From: Inia geoffrensis | Taxonomy: Eukaryota > Chordata > Mammalia > Artiodactyla > Iniidae | Direction of reading: 5' to 3' | Assembly (NCBI GenBank): GCA_036417435.1 | Contig: CM070910.1 | Span: 79,282,784 to 79,346,783, forward strand | Length of the DNA: 64,000 nucleotides | In this document: positions 1-13,345 of the stretch, in pieces | How the letters are laid out: each line of letters starts with the position of its first letter | Position numbering within the stretch: position 1 is the stretch's first letter | The notes under the pieces: model-generated | Told to the model about the DNA's origin: nothing | Databases searched by the model: none | What the model saw: only the letters and a program-made list of their open reading frames with translations | Made by a program: the position numbers and the translations under genes

Positions 1-370
1 AAGTCCTTGCACATATTCAGCTGTTTTATCTGGGAAGGGTGGGAACAGTTCAGCAGCAGCTGGCCTGTGGCTCAGCTCACAGAGGCCTCGGCACAGTCCC
101 CCAGCTTTACAATGAGGATGCTTGTTGCGTGGGAGCTGCTGGCTGAATGGGAGATGATTCCCCACCACTGACCAACTACAGGATTATTTACAACTGGAGC
201 AAGTGCCCTGATACAGTTTTCCTCTGTGTAACTGGTGGGTTCTGTTTAGTATTTTTTTTTTTTTTTTCATTTTGGGTTCTAGGTATATTTTATTCCTCTT
301 TTTGTTATTTACAGATATAAGCATGGAAATAATTTATTCATATAAATACACGTATGTGAAGGGAAGAACC
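1..370. other. Left flank, no recognised feature
   Basis: This stretch lies outside the satellite array. Positions 1-240 are of mixed composition and do not match the monomer or any repeat I recognise. Positions 252-267 are a run of 16 T, followed by AT-rich sequence. The T run could be the antisense A-tail of a short retroelement, but I cannot identify a body beside it. No open frame here resembles a gene. It may be the only single-copy anchor in the window. Confidence 0.5.
252..267. repeat. Poly-T run (T16)
   Basis: A homopolymer of 16 T preceded by A at 251. It is a simple-sequence tract or an antisense retroelement tail; nothing nearby decides between these. Confidence 0.7.
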
Positions 371-1099
371 TTTTTTTTCTGTTTTAAATTTTTAATTTTT
401 TTTTAAATTTTGAAATATATTTTAGTTTTTTATACAGAAGGTTTTTATTGGTTATCTATTTTATACATATAAATGTATACATGCCAATCTGAATCTCTCA
501 ATTCCTCCCACCACCTACCCACCACAGCTTTTCCCACTTGATGTCCATATGTTTTTTCTCTACATCTGTTGTTCTATTTCTGCCTTGCAAACTGGTTCAT
601 CTGCACAATTTTTCTAGGTTCCACATATATGCATTAATATACAATATTTGTTTTTCTCTTTCTGACATATTTCACTCTCTATGACAGTCTCTATATCCAT
701 TGACATCTCTACAAATGATCCAATTTCATTCCTTCTTATGGCTGAGTAATATTCCATTTTATATATGTACCATCTCTTTATGCATTCGTGTGTCTGTGGA
801 CATTTATGTTGCTTCCATTACCTGGCTATTATAGTGATGCAATGAACTTTGTGGTGAAAGTCTCCTCTCGATTTATGGTTTTGTCTGGATATATGTTCAG
901 TAGTGGGATGGCTGGATCATATGGTAATTTATGGTTAGTTGTTAAGGAACCTCCATACTGTTCTCTATAGAGACTGTATCAATTTACATTCCCAACAATA
1001 GTGGAAGAGGTTTCCTTTTCTCCACACCATTTGAGCACTTGTTATTTGTAGAATTTCTGATAATGCCCATTCTGACAGGTGTGAGGTGATACCTCATTG
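370..1099 (-). mobile_element. LINE-1 3' end, antisense (ORF2 C-terminus and 3' UTR), truncated
   Basis: Read on the + strand this follows the familiar reverse complement of a mammalian L1 3' end. An AT-rich 3' UTR comes first (about 370-620). It is followed by hallmark stretches of the ORF2 C-terminal region: atggctgagtaatattccat near 739, ggaacctccatactgttctc near 946, and gtgaggtgatacctcattg ending at 1099. Frames are broken, so it is a non-coding fossil. It stops abruptly at the satellite boundary. It is closer to the L1 consensus I remember than the L1 segment inside the monomers, so it is probably a separate and younger insertion in the same orientation. The 60-residue + frame at 788-970 is only its antisense. 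Confidence 0.85.
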
Positions 1100-2843
1100 T
1101 TGAGTTTATTTCTTTGAGCAAGGAGTAGGTCCTCTCTATTACATACTTGGCTTATGGAACGGTATTTGGGCTCATTTCAATCTCTGGTTTTATGCCACAC
1201 CCCAACTCAACTTTCCCCTTAAACAAGCATAAAATTGTTTCCCAACTGTGAGACTCTGTTCTGTTTTGTAATTCAGTTCATATGTAGCCAAGCTTACATT
1301 CCCTTTATTATTGATACCTTATAATAATTTTCTTTTTCTGTGTGACTTATTTCACATAGAATCATTGTACTGAAATCCATTCATTTTGCTTTTACGGGCC
1401 TGATTACATTGATATCATTACTGAGTGATATTTCATTGTACGTAAGTAGCACAGTGTCTTTATCCATTTTTTTTCCCAGGATATTTAAGTTGTACTGTAC
1501 TTGAGGTTGCTGTAAACACAGCAGCCCTAAATATTGGGGTGGCTGTGTCTTCCTCATTTAATTTTCCTAAGCTACAGGGCCATAAGTGGAAGTGCCCTAG
1601 GCTCTGTGGCTTTGATTTTTAGATGTTTGAGGAAACACCATACACTTCTCCAGAGTACCTGTTGGCAATTTACATCTCACCAATCATCATAACAAAGCTC
1701 CCTGTTATCCATGGCCTGTCTTGCCTCTCTGGATTTTACACTTTGTTCAGACGACCCTTTTAAGCGGTGGGGAGTGAGACTTCATTGTAGTGTGGATTTC
1801 CATTGCCGGTTTCCTTGCTTGGCCAAAAAGGGCGTATGTGTTTCTTCCTGAATATATTCAGGCAAAAAACGTATACACCCTTTTTGGCCAAGTGCATCAT
1901 TGTCGAAGTGCTGCCTCTTTTCCTATGCTTTCAGAGCAATTCCAGTTTACTACATGAAATTGGTTTCCTGCAATTCTGCCTAGCATTCAAGTCCTCTTCA
2001 CAGCCTTACGTCAATATATTTTTGGGTGAAAGTTATCTTTATAACTGAAGGCTTGTGAATTACAGTGTCCTTAAGCTCCTTTTTTAAACTCACTTTCTTG
2101 TGAGCTGGCCGCAAAATGGCAGAATTGCTTCAGGCACTAATCTGGTTCCAGCAAACCATGCTGAGCCTTTGGTGAATTATTTTTCCAGTTTGGAAATCAG
2201 AGTTCAATGTGCCCGTCAAAACACCTAGAGTTAGTTGGTCATTGGTTCTCCCTATCACTGTTTGTCTTGTGCAGAAATTGCAAACTGTGCCAAACAGGAG
2301 GTTAAAGGCACGGACTCCCCAAGAGGTGCAAGTGTTAATAAAGTATCTGGAATGGCAAACGCGAGTACCAGCGTGTAAAAACTGAGATGTGTTTTAGAAA
2401 CTTTTCCTGATCACATGTTGTATCACACTCTGCGTTTCCCATGCATATTTTAGCTGAAAGATGAATCCCTTAAATCTGGAGATTTAGGACCCATGGAATG
2501 GGTACCATGGACTATTAAACAAATATTCGGCATTTGCTCACCAAACCTCTCCAATCCTATCAGCTGCAAGTGTCCTGCCTTATATCTCCCCCAGCTGTGG
2601 ATGTAGATGTGTTAAATCCAGGTTTCATCACAAGCCCTCAATGCATTATTTAAGAAATTCTCTGTATTACAAAGTCTTTGTGTTTCGGTTTTGAAATTTA
2701 TTTTTATAGTGGGATTTAGCTGATTTTCACTGCTGTGTTTATGCCACTGTACACACACATGATTCTCTTACAGACACCTATAAATACATGGGTTTTACGT
2801 TTCTTCATAGTCAGGTATATTCTTATGAATTGAATACGGGGTG
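1100..2843 (+). repeat. Monomer U1, diverged left-edge unit
   Basis: First unit of the array, 1744 bp. It begins directly at the L1 junction, with tgttgag (1098-1104) common to both sides. The palindrome at 1819-1891 is imperfect (arms ...gtatgtg / cgtatac...). It has neither the 12-bp class A insertion nor the 10-bp class B deletion, so it keeps the ancestral structure. Confidence 0.93.
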
Positions 2844-4586
2844 TTGAGTCCATTTCGTTCAGCAAGGAGTAGGCCTCTTCTGATATATATTTGGCTTATA
2901 AAAAAGTATCTGTACAAATTTCAACCTCTGGTTTTATGCAGCCTCCCAACCCACCATTCCCCTTAAGCAAGCAAAAGTTTATTTTCTAAATGTGAGACTC
3001 CGTTGTGTTTTGTAATACAGTTCATGTGTAGTCGTGTTTACATTCCCGATATTAGTGATATCTTACGATGTTTCTTTATCTGTGTAACTTATTTCACTTA
3101 GAATCATCATACTTAAATCCACTCATTATGCTGCTACGGGCCTGATGACATTGATTTCACTGTTGACTGACATTCCATTGTACGTAAGTAGCACAATTTC
3201 TATATCCATTTTTCTCTTTCTGAGCTATTGAAGTTGTACTGTAGTTGAGGTTCTTGTAAACAGAGAATTCCCAAATTTTAGGGTGGCTGTGGTTTTTGTT
3301 TAAATGTCCCTAAACTATAGGAACACAAGAGGAAGTGCCTTACGCTCTGTAGCTTGATTTTTTAGATGTTTCAGGAAACACCATACACTTCTCCAGAGTG
3401 GCTGTTGGCAATTAACATCCTGAACATCAGCATAACAAAGCTCCCTGTTCTCCATAGGCTGTCCTGCCTTTCTGGTTCATAGAATTTTTCAGATGTCTGT
3501 TCTGACCAGTGGGAAGAGAGACTTCATTGTAGTGTGGATTTCCATTGCACGGTTGCTTGGTTGGCCAAAAAGGACGTACGAGTTTTTTCCTGAATATATT
3601 CAGGAAAAAAACGCATACACACTTTTTGGCCAAGTACATCAATGTTGAAGTTCTGCCTCTTTTCATATGCTTTAAATGCAATTCCAATGTACCTCGTGAA
3701 ATCTGTTTCCTGCAATTGTGTCTGGCATTCAACTCATCTTCACAGCCTTATTTCAATATATTTTGGATGATAGTTGTCCTTTATAACTCTGCACGTTTGT
3801 GAAATACAGTAGCCCTAAGCTCCTTTTTTCAAGTCACTTTCTTGTGACCTGGCCGCAAACCGCAGAATTGCTTCAGGCACTAAACTGGTTCCAGCACACC
3901 ATGCAGAGCTTTTGGTGAATTTTTCTTCCTGGTGGGAAATCAGAGTTCAATGTGCCCGTCCAAAGACATAGAGTTAGTCACTCATTGGTTCCCCTGATTC
4001 CTGTTCATCTTCCGCAGAATTTGCAAGCTTTGAAAACAGGAGTTTAAAGACACTGACTCTCCAAGTGGGGAGAGTGTTAGTAAAGTATGTGGAATGCTGA
4101 ACCCGAGTACCAGGGGGCCAAAACTGAGATGAGTTTTAGAAACTTTGCCTGATTACATTGTGGACCATACTCTGCGTTTCCCATGCATATTTTAGCTGAA
4201 TGATGAATCCCTTAAACCTGGAGATTTGGGACCCATAGAATGTGTACCAAGCACTATTACATCAAAGTGTCTGCATTTTCTCACCAAATCTCACCAATTC
4301 TATCAGCCACAAGTGTCCAGCCTTACATCTCCCTCAGCTGCAGATGTAGTTGTGGTAAATCCAGGTTTCATCACAAGCCCTAAATGAATTATTTAAGAAT
4401 TTCTCTCTATTGCACAGTCATTGTGTTTTGTTTTTGAAATTTATTTTTATAGTGGGATTTGTCTGATTTTCACTGCTGTGTTTATGGCACCGTACACACA
4501 CAGGATTGTCTTACAGAAACATATAAATACATAGGTTTGAAGTTCCTTAGTAGTCAGTTATATTCCAAACCACTAAATAAGGGGTG
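2844..4586 (+). repeat. Monomer U2, diverged left-edge unit
   Basis: 1743 bp, ancestral at both diagnostic indels. Palindrome 3561-3633 with several arm mismatches. This unit shows L1 homology right of the palindrome best: tcttttcatatgcttt near 3658, then tatattttggatgatag near 3757, in the order and spacing expected of antisense L1 ORF2. Confidence 0.93.
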
Positions 4587-6320
4587 ATGAGTCCATTTCG
4601 TTGAGCAAGGGGTAGGTCTTGTATAATACATATTGGCTTATAGAAAGGTATCTGTACTAATTTCAACCCCTGGTTTTATGCAGCCTCGCAATTCAACCTT
4701 CCCCTTAGGCAAGCATAGTTCCTTTTGTAAATGTGAGACTCTGTTCTGTTTTGTAATTCAGTTCATGTGTACCTATGTTTACATTCCCAGTACTACTGAA
4801 ATCTTATGATGTTTCTTTTTCTACGTGACTTATTTAACTTAGAAACATCATACGAAAATCAACTGATTTTGTTCCTATGGGCCAGATGACATGGATTTCA
4901 TTGCTGAGTGATATTACATTGTACGTAAGTACCACAACAACTATATCCATTTTTCCCTTTCTGGGCTATTGAAGTTGTACCACAGAAAAGTTCTTGTAAA
5001 GAGAGCAGCCCCAACCTTTGGTGTGGCTGTGTCTTTTTCATTTAATTTTTCCTAATCTATAGGACCATAAATGGAAGTGCCCCAGGCTCTGTCACTTGGT
5101 TTCTTATATGTTCCAGGAAACACCATACACTTCTGCAGTGTGGCTGGTGGCAACTTACATCCCGTACATTAACATAACAAGTCTGCCAGTTCTCCATGGC
5201 CTGTCCGGCTCTCTGGATTTTACACATTATTTGGACGGCCCTTTTGAGCAGTGGGACATGAGACTTCATTGTAGAGCAGATTTCCATTGCAGGCTTGCTG
5301 AGTTGGCCAAAAAGAGTGTATGCGTTTTTTTCCTGAATATATTCAGGAAAAAACGCATACGCTCTTTTTGGCCAAGCGCATAATTGTCGAAGTGCTGCCC
5401 CTTTTCCTATGCTTTCAGAGCAATTCTAATCTACCACCTGATATCTGTTTTCTGCAATTCTGTGTCGTGTTCAAGTCCTCTTCCCAGCCTTCCTTCAGTA
5501 AATTTTCGGATGATAGGGGTCATTTGTATCTCTGCAGGATTGTGAATTACAGTGCCCCTAAGCTCCTTTGTTCAACTCGCTTTCTTGGGAGCTGACCGCA
5601 AAACCAAAGAATTGCTTCAGGCACTAATCTGGTTCTGGCATGGCACGCTGAGCCGTTGGTGAATTCTTCTTCCTGGTGGGAAATCAGAGTACAATGTGCC
5701 GGTCCAATCACATAGAGTTGGTCCCTCATTGGTTCTCCATATTACTGTTCATCTTCCGCAGAAATTGCAAACTGTGCCAAACAAGAGGATAAAGGCACTG
5801 ATTCTCCAAGTGGGGAGAACGTCTGGAAGGGTGAACCCGTGTATCAGGGGCTGAAAACTGAGGTGAGTTTTCGAAAATTTACCTGGTCACTTGTTGGACC
5901 ATATTCTGGGTTTTCTATGCATATTTTAGATGAAGGATAAATCCCTTAAACCTGGAGATTTGGGACCTATGGAATGAGTAGCATGCACTATTACATGAAA
6001 GGGTCTGCTATTGCTCACCCAACCTCACCAATCCTATCGGCCCCAAGTGTCCAACCTTATATCTCTCCCACCTGTGGATGTAGAAGTGGTAAATCCAAGT
6101 TTAATGCAAGCGCTGAATGAATTATTTAAGAATTTCTCTCTATTTCACAGTTTTTGTGCTTTATTTTTAAAATTTATTTTTTATAATGGGATTTAGATTA
6201 AATTCACTGCTGTGTTTATGCCATTTTACACACACATGATTCTCATACGGAGACCTATAAGCACATGGGTTTTATGTTTCTTCGTACTCAGGTATATTTC
6301 TAGGCATTGATTAAGGGGTG
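4587..6320 (+). repeat. Monomer U3, diverged left-edge unit
   Basis: 1734 bp, ancestral at both diagnostic indels. Palindrome 5303-5375. One step of each arm differs from the other units in a matched way (aaaagag on the left, ctctttt on the right). Its last ~100 bp already approach class A sequence. Confidence 0.93.
5303..5375. mobile_element. Mariner-type palindrome in U3 with matched arm substitution
   Basis: Arms ttggccaaaaagagtgtatg and the mirror ending gctctttttggccaa. The G to A change in the left arm is paired by the complementary C to T change in the right arm, so the stem is kept at that step. A neighbouring step (t against consensus c) is not matched. Confidence 0.8.
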
Positions 6321-8077
6321 TTGAGTCCATTTCGTTGAGCAAAGAGTAGGTCTTGTCTAATATATATTTGGCTTATGGAACGGTATCTGTACTAATGTCA
6401 ACCTCTGGTTTTATGCAGCCTCCCCACTCTCCTTTCCCCTTAAGAAAGCTTAAGTTTCTTTTGTAAATGTGAGACTCTGTTGTGTTTTGTAATGCAGTTC
6501 ATGCGTAGCCGTGTTTACATTCCTGGTATTAGTGATATCTTATGATGTTTCTTTTTCTGTGTGACTTATTTCACTTAGAACCATCATACCTAAATCCACT
6601 CATTTATGCTGCTACTGTCCCGATGCCATTGATTTTATTGTTGAGTGATATTCCATTGTAGGTAAGTACCACAACTTCTATATCCATTTTTCTCTTTCTG
6701 GGATATGAAAGTTGTACCATACGCAATGTTCTCGTAAACAGAGCAGCCCCCAACTTTGCTGTGGCCTTGTCTTTTTCATTTAAATTATCCGAATCTATAG
6801 CACCATAAGTGGAAGTGCCCTGGGCTCAGTAGCTTGTTTTTTAAATTGTTCCAGGAAACACCATACACTTATGCTGAGTGACTGTTAGCAATTTATATCC
6901 CGCCCATCAGCATAACAAGGCTGCTTGTTCTCCATGGCCTGTTCTCCCTCTCTGGATTTTACACTATTTTTCGACGGCCCTTTTAGCGGTGGGAAGTGAG
7001 ACTTCATTGTAGTGCGGATTTCCACTGCAGGCTTCCTTGGATGGCCAAAAAGGGCGTATGCGTTTTTTCCTGAATATCTTCAGGAAAAAAACGCATATAA
7101 AAACGCATACGCCCTTTTTGTCCAAGCACATCACTGTCGAAGTGCTGCCTCTTTTCCTATGCGTTCAGAGCAATTCTAGTCTACCACCTGTTATCTGTTT
7201 TCTGCAATTCTGCCTCATATTCAAGTCCTCTTCACAGCCTACCTTCAATAAATATTGGGATGATAGTGGTCATTTGTAACTGCAGGATTGTGAATTACAG
7301 TGCCCCTAAGCTCCTTTGTTCAACTCGCCTTCTTGTGTGCTGACCGCAAAAGCAAAGAATTGCTTCAGGGCCTAATCTGGTTCCCGCTCGGCACGCTGAG
7401 CCTTTGCTGAATACTTCTTCCACGTGGGAAATCAGAGTACAATGTGCCCGTCCAAAGACATAGAGTTAGTTGCTCATTGGTTCTCCATATTCCTGTTCAT
7501 CTTCCGCAGAAATTGCAAAGTTTCCCAAACAAGAGGTAAAAGGCAGTGACTCTCCAAGTGGGGAGTGTGTTAATAAAGCATCTGGAATGGTGAACCCGAG
7601 TACCAGGGGGTGAAAATTGAGATGAGTTTTAGAAATTTTGCTTGGTCACTTTGTGGACCGTATTCTGGGTTCTCCATGCACATTTTAGCTTAAGGATTAA
7701 TCACTTAAATCTGGAGATTTGGGACCATGGAATGAGCACCATGCACTATTACATGAAAGGGTCTGCATTCTCTCACGAAACCTCACCAATCTTATCAGCC
7801 CCAAGTGTCCAGCCTTATATCTCCCCCACCTGTGGATGTAGAGGTGGTAAATCCAAGTTTGATGCAATCTCTGAATGAATTATTTAACAATTTCTCTCTA
7901 TTTCACAGTCTTTGTGTTTTGTTTTTAAAATTTATTTTTATAATGGGATTTACCTTATATTCACTGCTGTGTTTATGCTGTTGTACACAAACATGATTCT
8001 TTTATGGAGACCTATAAATATATGGGTTTTAAGTTTCTTTGTACTCAGGTATATTCCTAGGCATTGATTAAGGGGTG
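6321..8077 (+). repeat. Monomer U4, class A, variant Y
   Basis: 1757 bp, first unit with the 12-bp insertion. Palindrome 7042-7125. Variant Y marker aataaatattggg near 7247 is shared with U8 and U14. cacgtg at 7431-7436. Confidence 0.95.
7042..7125. mobile_element. Class A palindrome with 12-bp arm insertion
   Basis: First array copy in which the right arm reads acgcat-ataaaa-acgcat before acgccc, where other classes have a single acgcat. The left arm keeps the ancestral form, so the palindrome is asymmetric. The right terminus reads gtccaag instead of ggccaag. Confidence 0.9.
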
Positions 8078-9833
8078 TTAAGTCCATTTCGTTGAGCAAG
8101 GAGTATGTCTTGTCTAATATATACTTAGCTTATGGAACGGTATCTGTACTAATGTCAACCTCTGGTTTTATGCAGCCTCCCCACTCTCCTTTCCCCTTAA
8201 GAAAGCATAAGTTTCTTTTGTAAATGTGAGACTCTGTTGTGTTTTGTAATGCAGTTCATGCGTAGCCGTGTTTACATTCCTGGTATTAGTGATATCTTAT
8301 GATGTTTCTTTTTCTGTGTGACTTATTTCACTTAGAACCATCATACCTAAATCCACTCATTTATGCTGCTACTGTCCCGATGCCATTGATTTTATTGTTG
8401 AGTGATATTCCATTGTAGGTAAGTACCACAACTTCTATATCCATTTTTCTCTTTCTGGGATATGAAAGTTGTACCATACGCAAGGTTCTCGTAAACAGAG
8501 CAGCCCCCAACTTTGGTGTGGCCTTGTCTTTTTCATTTAAATTATCCGAATCCATAGCACCATAAGTGGAAGTGCCCTGGGCTCTGTAGCTTGTTTTTTA
8601 ATTTGTTCCAGGAAACACCATACACTTATGCTGAGTGACTGTTAGCAATTTATATCTCGCGCATCAGCATAACAAGGCTGCTTGTTCTCCATGGCCTGTT
8701 CTCCCTCTCTGGATTTTACACTATTTTTCGACGGCCCTTTTAGCGGTGGGAAGTGAGATTTCATTGTAGTGCGGATTTCCACTGCAGGATTCCTTGGATG
8801 GCCAAAAAGGGCGTATGCGTTTTCTCCTGAATATATTCAGGAAAAAACGCATATAAAAACGCATACGCCCTTTTTGTCCAAGCACATCACTGTCGAAGTG
8901 CTGCCTCTTTTCCTATGCTTTCAGAGCAATTCTAATCTACCACCTGTTATCTGTTTTCTGCAATTCTGCCTCATATTCAAGTCCTCTTCACAGCCTGCCT
9001 TCAATAAATTTTGGGATGATAGTGGTCATTTGTAACTGCAGGATTGTGAATTACAGTGCCCCTAAGCTCCTTTGTTCAACTCGCCTTTTTCTGTGTTGAC
9101 CGCAAAAGCAAAGAATTGCTTCAGGCCCTAATCTGGTTCCCGCACCGCACGCTGAGCCATTGCTGAATACTTCTTCCACGTGGGAAATCAGAGTACAATG
9201 TGCCTGTCCAAAGACATAGAGTTAGTTGCTCATTGGTTCTCCATATTCCTGTTCATCTTCCACAGAAATTGCAAAGTTTCCCAAACAAGAGGTTAAAGGC
9301 ACTGACTCTCCTAGTGGGGAGTGTGTTAATAAAGCATCTGGAATGGCGAACCCGAGTACCAGGGGGTGAAAATTGAGATGAGTTTTAGAAATTTTGCTTG
9401 GTCACTTTGTGGACCATATTCTGGGTTCTCCATGCACATTTTAGCTTAAGGATAAATCACATAAACCTGGAGATTTGGTACCATGGAATGAGTACCATGC
9501 ACTATTACATGAAAGGGTCTGCATTCTCTCACGAAACCTCATTAATCTTATCAGCCCAAAGTGTCCACCCTTATATCTCCCCCACCTGTGGATGTAGAGG
9601 TGGTAAATCCAAGTTTGGTGCAAGCTCTGAATGAATTATTTAACAATTTCTCTCTATTTCACAGTCTTTGTGTTTTGTTTTTAAAATTTATTTTTATAAT
9701 GGGATTTACCTTATATTCACTGTTGTGTTTATGCTGTTGTACACACAAAAGATTCTCTTACGGAGACGTATAAATATATGGGTTTTAAGTTTCTTTGTAC
9801 TCAGGTATATTCCTAGGCATTGATTAAGGGGTG
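8078..9833 (+). repeat. Monomer U5, class A, variant F
   Basis: 1756 bp. Palindrome 8799-8881. With U6 it forms a closely matching neighbour pair (same tail with ggtaccatgg and the same palindrome-side variants). Confidence 0.95.
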
Positions 9834-11589
9834 TTAAGTCCATTTCGTTGAGCAAGGAGTATGTCTTGTCTAATATATACTTAGCTTATGGAACGGTATC
9901 TGTAGTAATGTCAACCTCTGGTTTTATGCAGCCTCCCCACTCTCCTCTCCCCTTAAGAAAGCATAAGTTTCTTTTGTAAATGTGAGACTCTGTTGTGTTT
10001 TGTAATGCAGTTCATGCGTAGCCGTGTTTACATTCCTGGTATTAGTGATATCTTATGATGTTTCTTTTTCTGTGTGACTTATTTCACTTAGAACCATCAT
10101 ACCTAAATCCACTCATTTATGCTGCTACTGTCCCGATGCCATTGATTTTATTGTTGAGTGATATTCCATTGTAGGTAAGTACCACAACTTTTATATCCAT
10201 TTTTCTCTTTCTGGGATATGAAAGTTGTACCATACGCAAGGTTCTCGTAAACAGAGCAGCCCCCAACTTTGGTGTAGCCTTGTCTTTTTCATTTAAATTA
10301 TCCGAATCCATAGCACCATAAGTGGAAGTGCCCTGGGCTCTGTAGCTTGTTTTTTAATTTGTTCCAGGAAACACCATACACTTATGCTGAGTGACTGTTA
10401 GCAATTTATATCCCACGCATCAGCATAACAAGGCTGCTTGTTCTCCATGGCCTGTTCTCCGTCTCTGGATTTTACACTATTTTTCGACGGCCCTTTTAGC
10501 GGTGGGAAGTGAGATTTAATTGTAGTGCGGATTTCCACTGCAGGTTTCCTTGGATGGCCAAAAAGGGCGTATGCGTTTTCTCCTGAATATATTCAGGAAA
10601 AAACGCATATAAAAACGCATACGCCCTTTTTGTCCAAGTGCATCACTGTCGAAGTGCTGCCTCTTTTCCTATGCTTTCAGAGCAATTCTAATATACCACC
10701 TGTTATCTGTTTTCTGCAATTCTGCCTCATCTTCAAGTCCTCTTCACAGCCTGCCTTCAATAAATTTTGGGATGATAGTGGTCATTTGTAACTGCAGGAT
10801 TGTGAATTACAGTGCCCCTAAGCTCCTTTGTTCAACTCGCCTTCTTCTGTGTTGACCGCAAAAGCAAAGAATTGCTTCAGGCCCTAATCTGGTTCCCGCA
10901 CGGCACGCTGAGCCATTGCTAAATACTTCTTCCACGTGGGAAATCAGAGTACAATGTGCCCGTCCAAAGACATAGAGTTAGTTGCTCATTGGTTCTCCGT
11001 ATTCCTGTTCATCTTCCACAGAAATTGCAAAGTTTCCCAAACAAGAGGTTAAAGGCACTGACTCTCCAAGTGGGGAGTGTGTTAATAAAGCATCTGGAAT
11101 GGCGAACTCGAGTACCAGGGGGTGAAAATTGAGATGAGTTTTAGAAATTTTGCTTGGTCACTTTGTGGACCATATTCTGGGTTCTCCATGCACATTTTAG
11201 CTTAAGGATAAATCACTTAAACCTGGAGATTTGGTACCATGGAATGAGTACCATGCACTATTACATGAAAGGGTCTGCATTCTCTCACGAAACCTCATTA
11301 ATCTTATCAGCCCCAAGTGTCCACCCTTATATCTCCCCAACCTGTGGATGTAGAGGTGGTAAATCCAAGTTTGGTGCAAGCTCTGAATGAATTATTTAAC
11401 AATTTCTCTCTATTTCACAGTCTTTGTGTTTTGTTTTTTAAATTTATTTTTATAATGGGATTTACCTTATATTCACTGCTGTGTTTATGCTGTTGTACAC
11501 ACACATGATTCTCTTACGGAGACCTATAAATATATGGGTTTTAAGTTTCTTTGTACTCAGGTATATTCCTAGGCATTGATTAAGGGGTG
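9834..11589 (+). repeat. Monomer U6, class A, variant F
   Basis: 1756 bp. Palindrome 10555-10637. Very close to U5 apart from scattered substitutions. Confidence 0.95.
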
Positions 11590-13345
11590 TTGAGTCCATT
11601 TCGTTGAGCGAAGAGTAGGTCTTGTCTAATACATATTTGGCTTATGGAACGGTATCTGTACTAATGTCAACCTCTGGTTTTATGCAGCCTCCCAGCTCAC
11701 CTTTCCCCTTAAGCAAGCATAAGTTTCTTTTGTAAATGTGAGACTCTGTTGTGTTTTGTAATGCAGTTCATGCGTAGCCGTGTTTACATTCCCGGTATTA
11801 GTGATATCTTATGATGTTTCCTTTTTTGTGTGACTTATTTCACTTAGAACCATCATAACTAAATCCACTCATTTATGCTGCTACTGTCCCGATGCCATTG
11901 ATTTTACTGTTGAGTGATATTCCATTGTAGGTAAGTACCACAACTTCTATATCCATTTTTCTCTTTCTGGGATATGAAAGTTGTACCATACGCAATGTTC
12001 TCGTAAACAGAGCAGCCCCCAACTTTGGTGTGGCCTTGTCTTTTTCATTTAAATTATCCAAATCTATAGCACCATTAGTGGAAGTGCCCTGGGCTCTGTA
12101 GCTTGTTTTTTAATTTGTTCCAGGAAACACCATACACTTATGCTGAATGACTGTTAGCAATTTATATCCCGCCCATCAGCATAACAAGGCTGCTTGTTCT
12201 CCATGGCCTGTTCTCCCTCTCTGGATTTTACACTATTTTTCGACGGCCCTTTTAGCGGTGGGAAGTGAGACTTCATTGTAGTGCGGATTTCCACTGCAGG
12301 CTTCCTTGGATGGCCAAAAAGGGCGTATGCGTTTTTTCCTGAATATCTTCAGGGAAAAAACGCATATAAAAACGCATACGCCCTTTTTGTCCAAGCACAT
12401 CACTGTCGAAGTGCTGCCTCTTTTCCTATGCGTTCAGAGCAATTCTAGTCTACCACCTGTTATCTGTTTTCTGCAATTCTGCTTCATGTTCAAGTCCTCT
12501 TCACAGCCTGCCTTCAATAAATTTTGGGATGATAGTGGTCATTTGTAACTGCAGGATTGTGAATTACAGTGCCCCTAAGCTCCTTTGTTCAACTCGCCTT
12601 CTTGTGTGCTGACCGCAAAAGCAAAGAATTGCTTCAGGGCCTAATCTGGTTCCCGCACAGCACGCTGAGCCTTTGCTGAATACTTCTTCCACGTGGGAAA
12701 TCAGAGTACAATGTGCCCGTCCAAAGACATAGAGTTAGTTGCTCATTGGTTCTCCATATTCCTGTTCATCTTCCGCAGAAATTGCAAAGTTTCCCAAACA
12801 AGAGGCTAAAGGCACTGACTCTCCAAGTGGGGAGTGTGTTAATAAAGCATCTGGAATGGCGAACCCGAGTACCAGGGGGTGAAAATTGAGATGAGATTTA
12901 GAAATTTTGCTTGGTCACTTTGTGGACCGTATTCTGGGTTCTCCATGCATATTTAACTTAAGGTTAAATCACTTAAATCTGGAGATTTGGGACCATGGAA
13001 TGAGTACCATGCACTATTACATGAAAGGGTCTACATTCGCTCACCAAACCTCACCAATCTTATCAGCCCCAAGTGTCCAGCCTTATATCTCCCCCACCTG
13101 TGGATGTAGAGGTGGTAAATCCAAGTTTGATGCAAGCTCTGAATGAATTATTTAGCAATTTCTCTCTATTTCACAGTGTTTGTGTTTTGTTTTTAAAATT
13201 TATTTTTATAATGGGATTTACCTTATATTCACTGCTGTGTTTATGCTGTTGTACACACACATGATTCTCTTACGGAGACCTATAAATATATGGGTTTTAA
13301 GTTTCTTTGTACTCAGGTATATTCCTAGGCATTGATTATGGGGTG
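11590..13345 (+). repeat. Monomer U7, class A, variant S
   Basis: 1756 bp. Palindrome 12311-12394. The head (11590-~11850) has gagcgaagagtagg and cccagctcacc, shared only with U15. The tail has gagatttagaa and atatttaacttaagg, shared with U13 and U16. Confidence 0.95.

Noticed and set aside
252..370. SINE insertion marked by the T16 run
   Set aside because: No SINE body or target-site duplication could be recognised on either side.
370..1099. Flanking L1 as a diverged extra monomer
   Set aside because: It is nearer to the L1 consensus than any monomer and has no mariner palindrome or unassigned segment, so it is a separate L1 insertion.
2848..2870. CENP-B box candidate at ccatttcgttgagcaagg near unit starts
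   Set aside because: It shares TTCGTTG with the box but lacks the required A and CGGG at their positions, so it fails the core consensus. I treat it as a chance partial match.
7250..7258. AATAAA polyadenylation signals and TATA-like cctataaatatat in each unit
   Set aside because: Both are expected by chance in AT-rich L1-derived DNA. No downstream GU-rich element, initiator or gene context supports a transcription unit.
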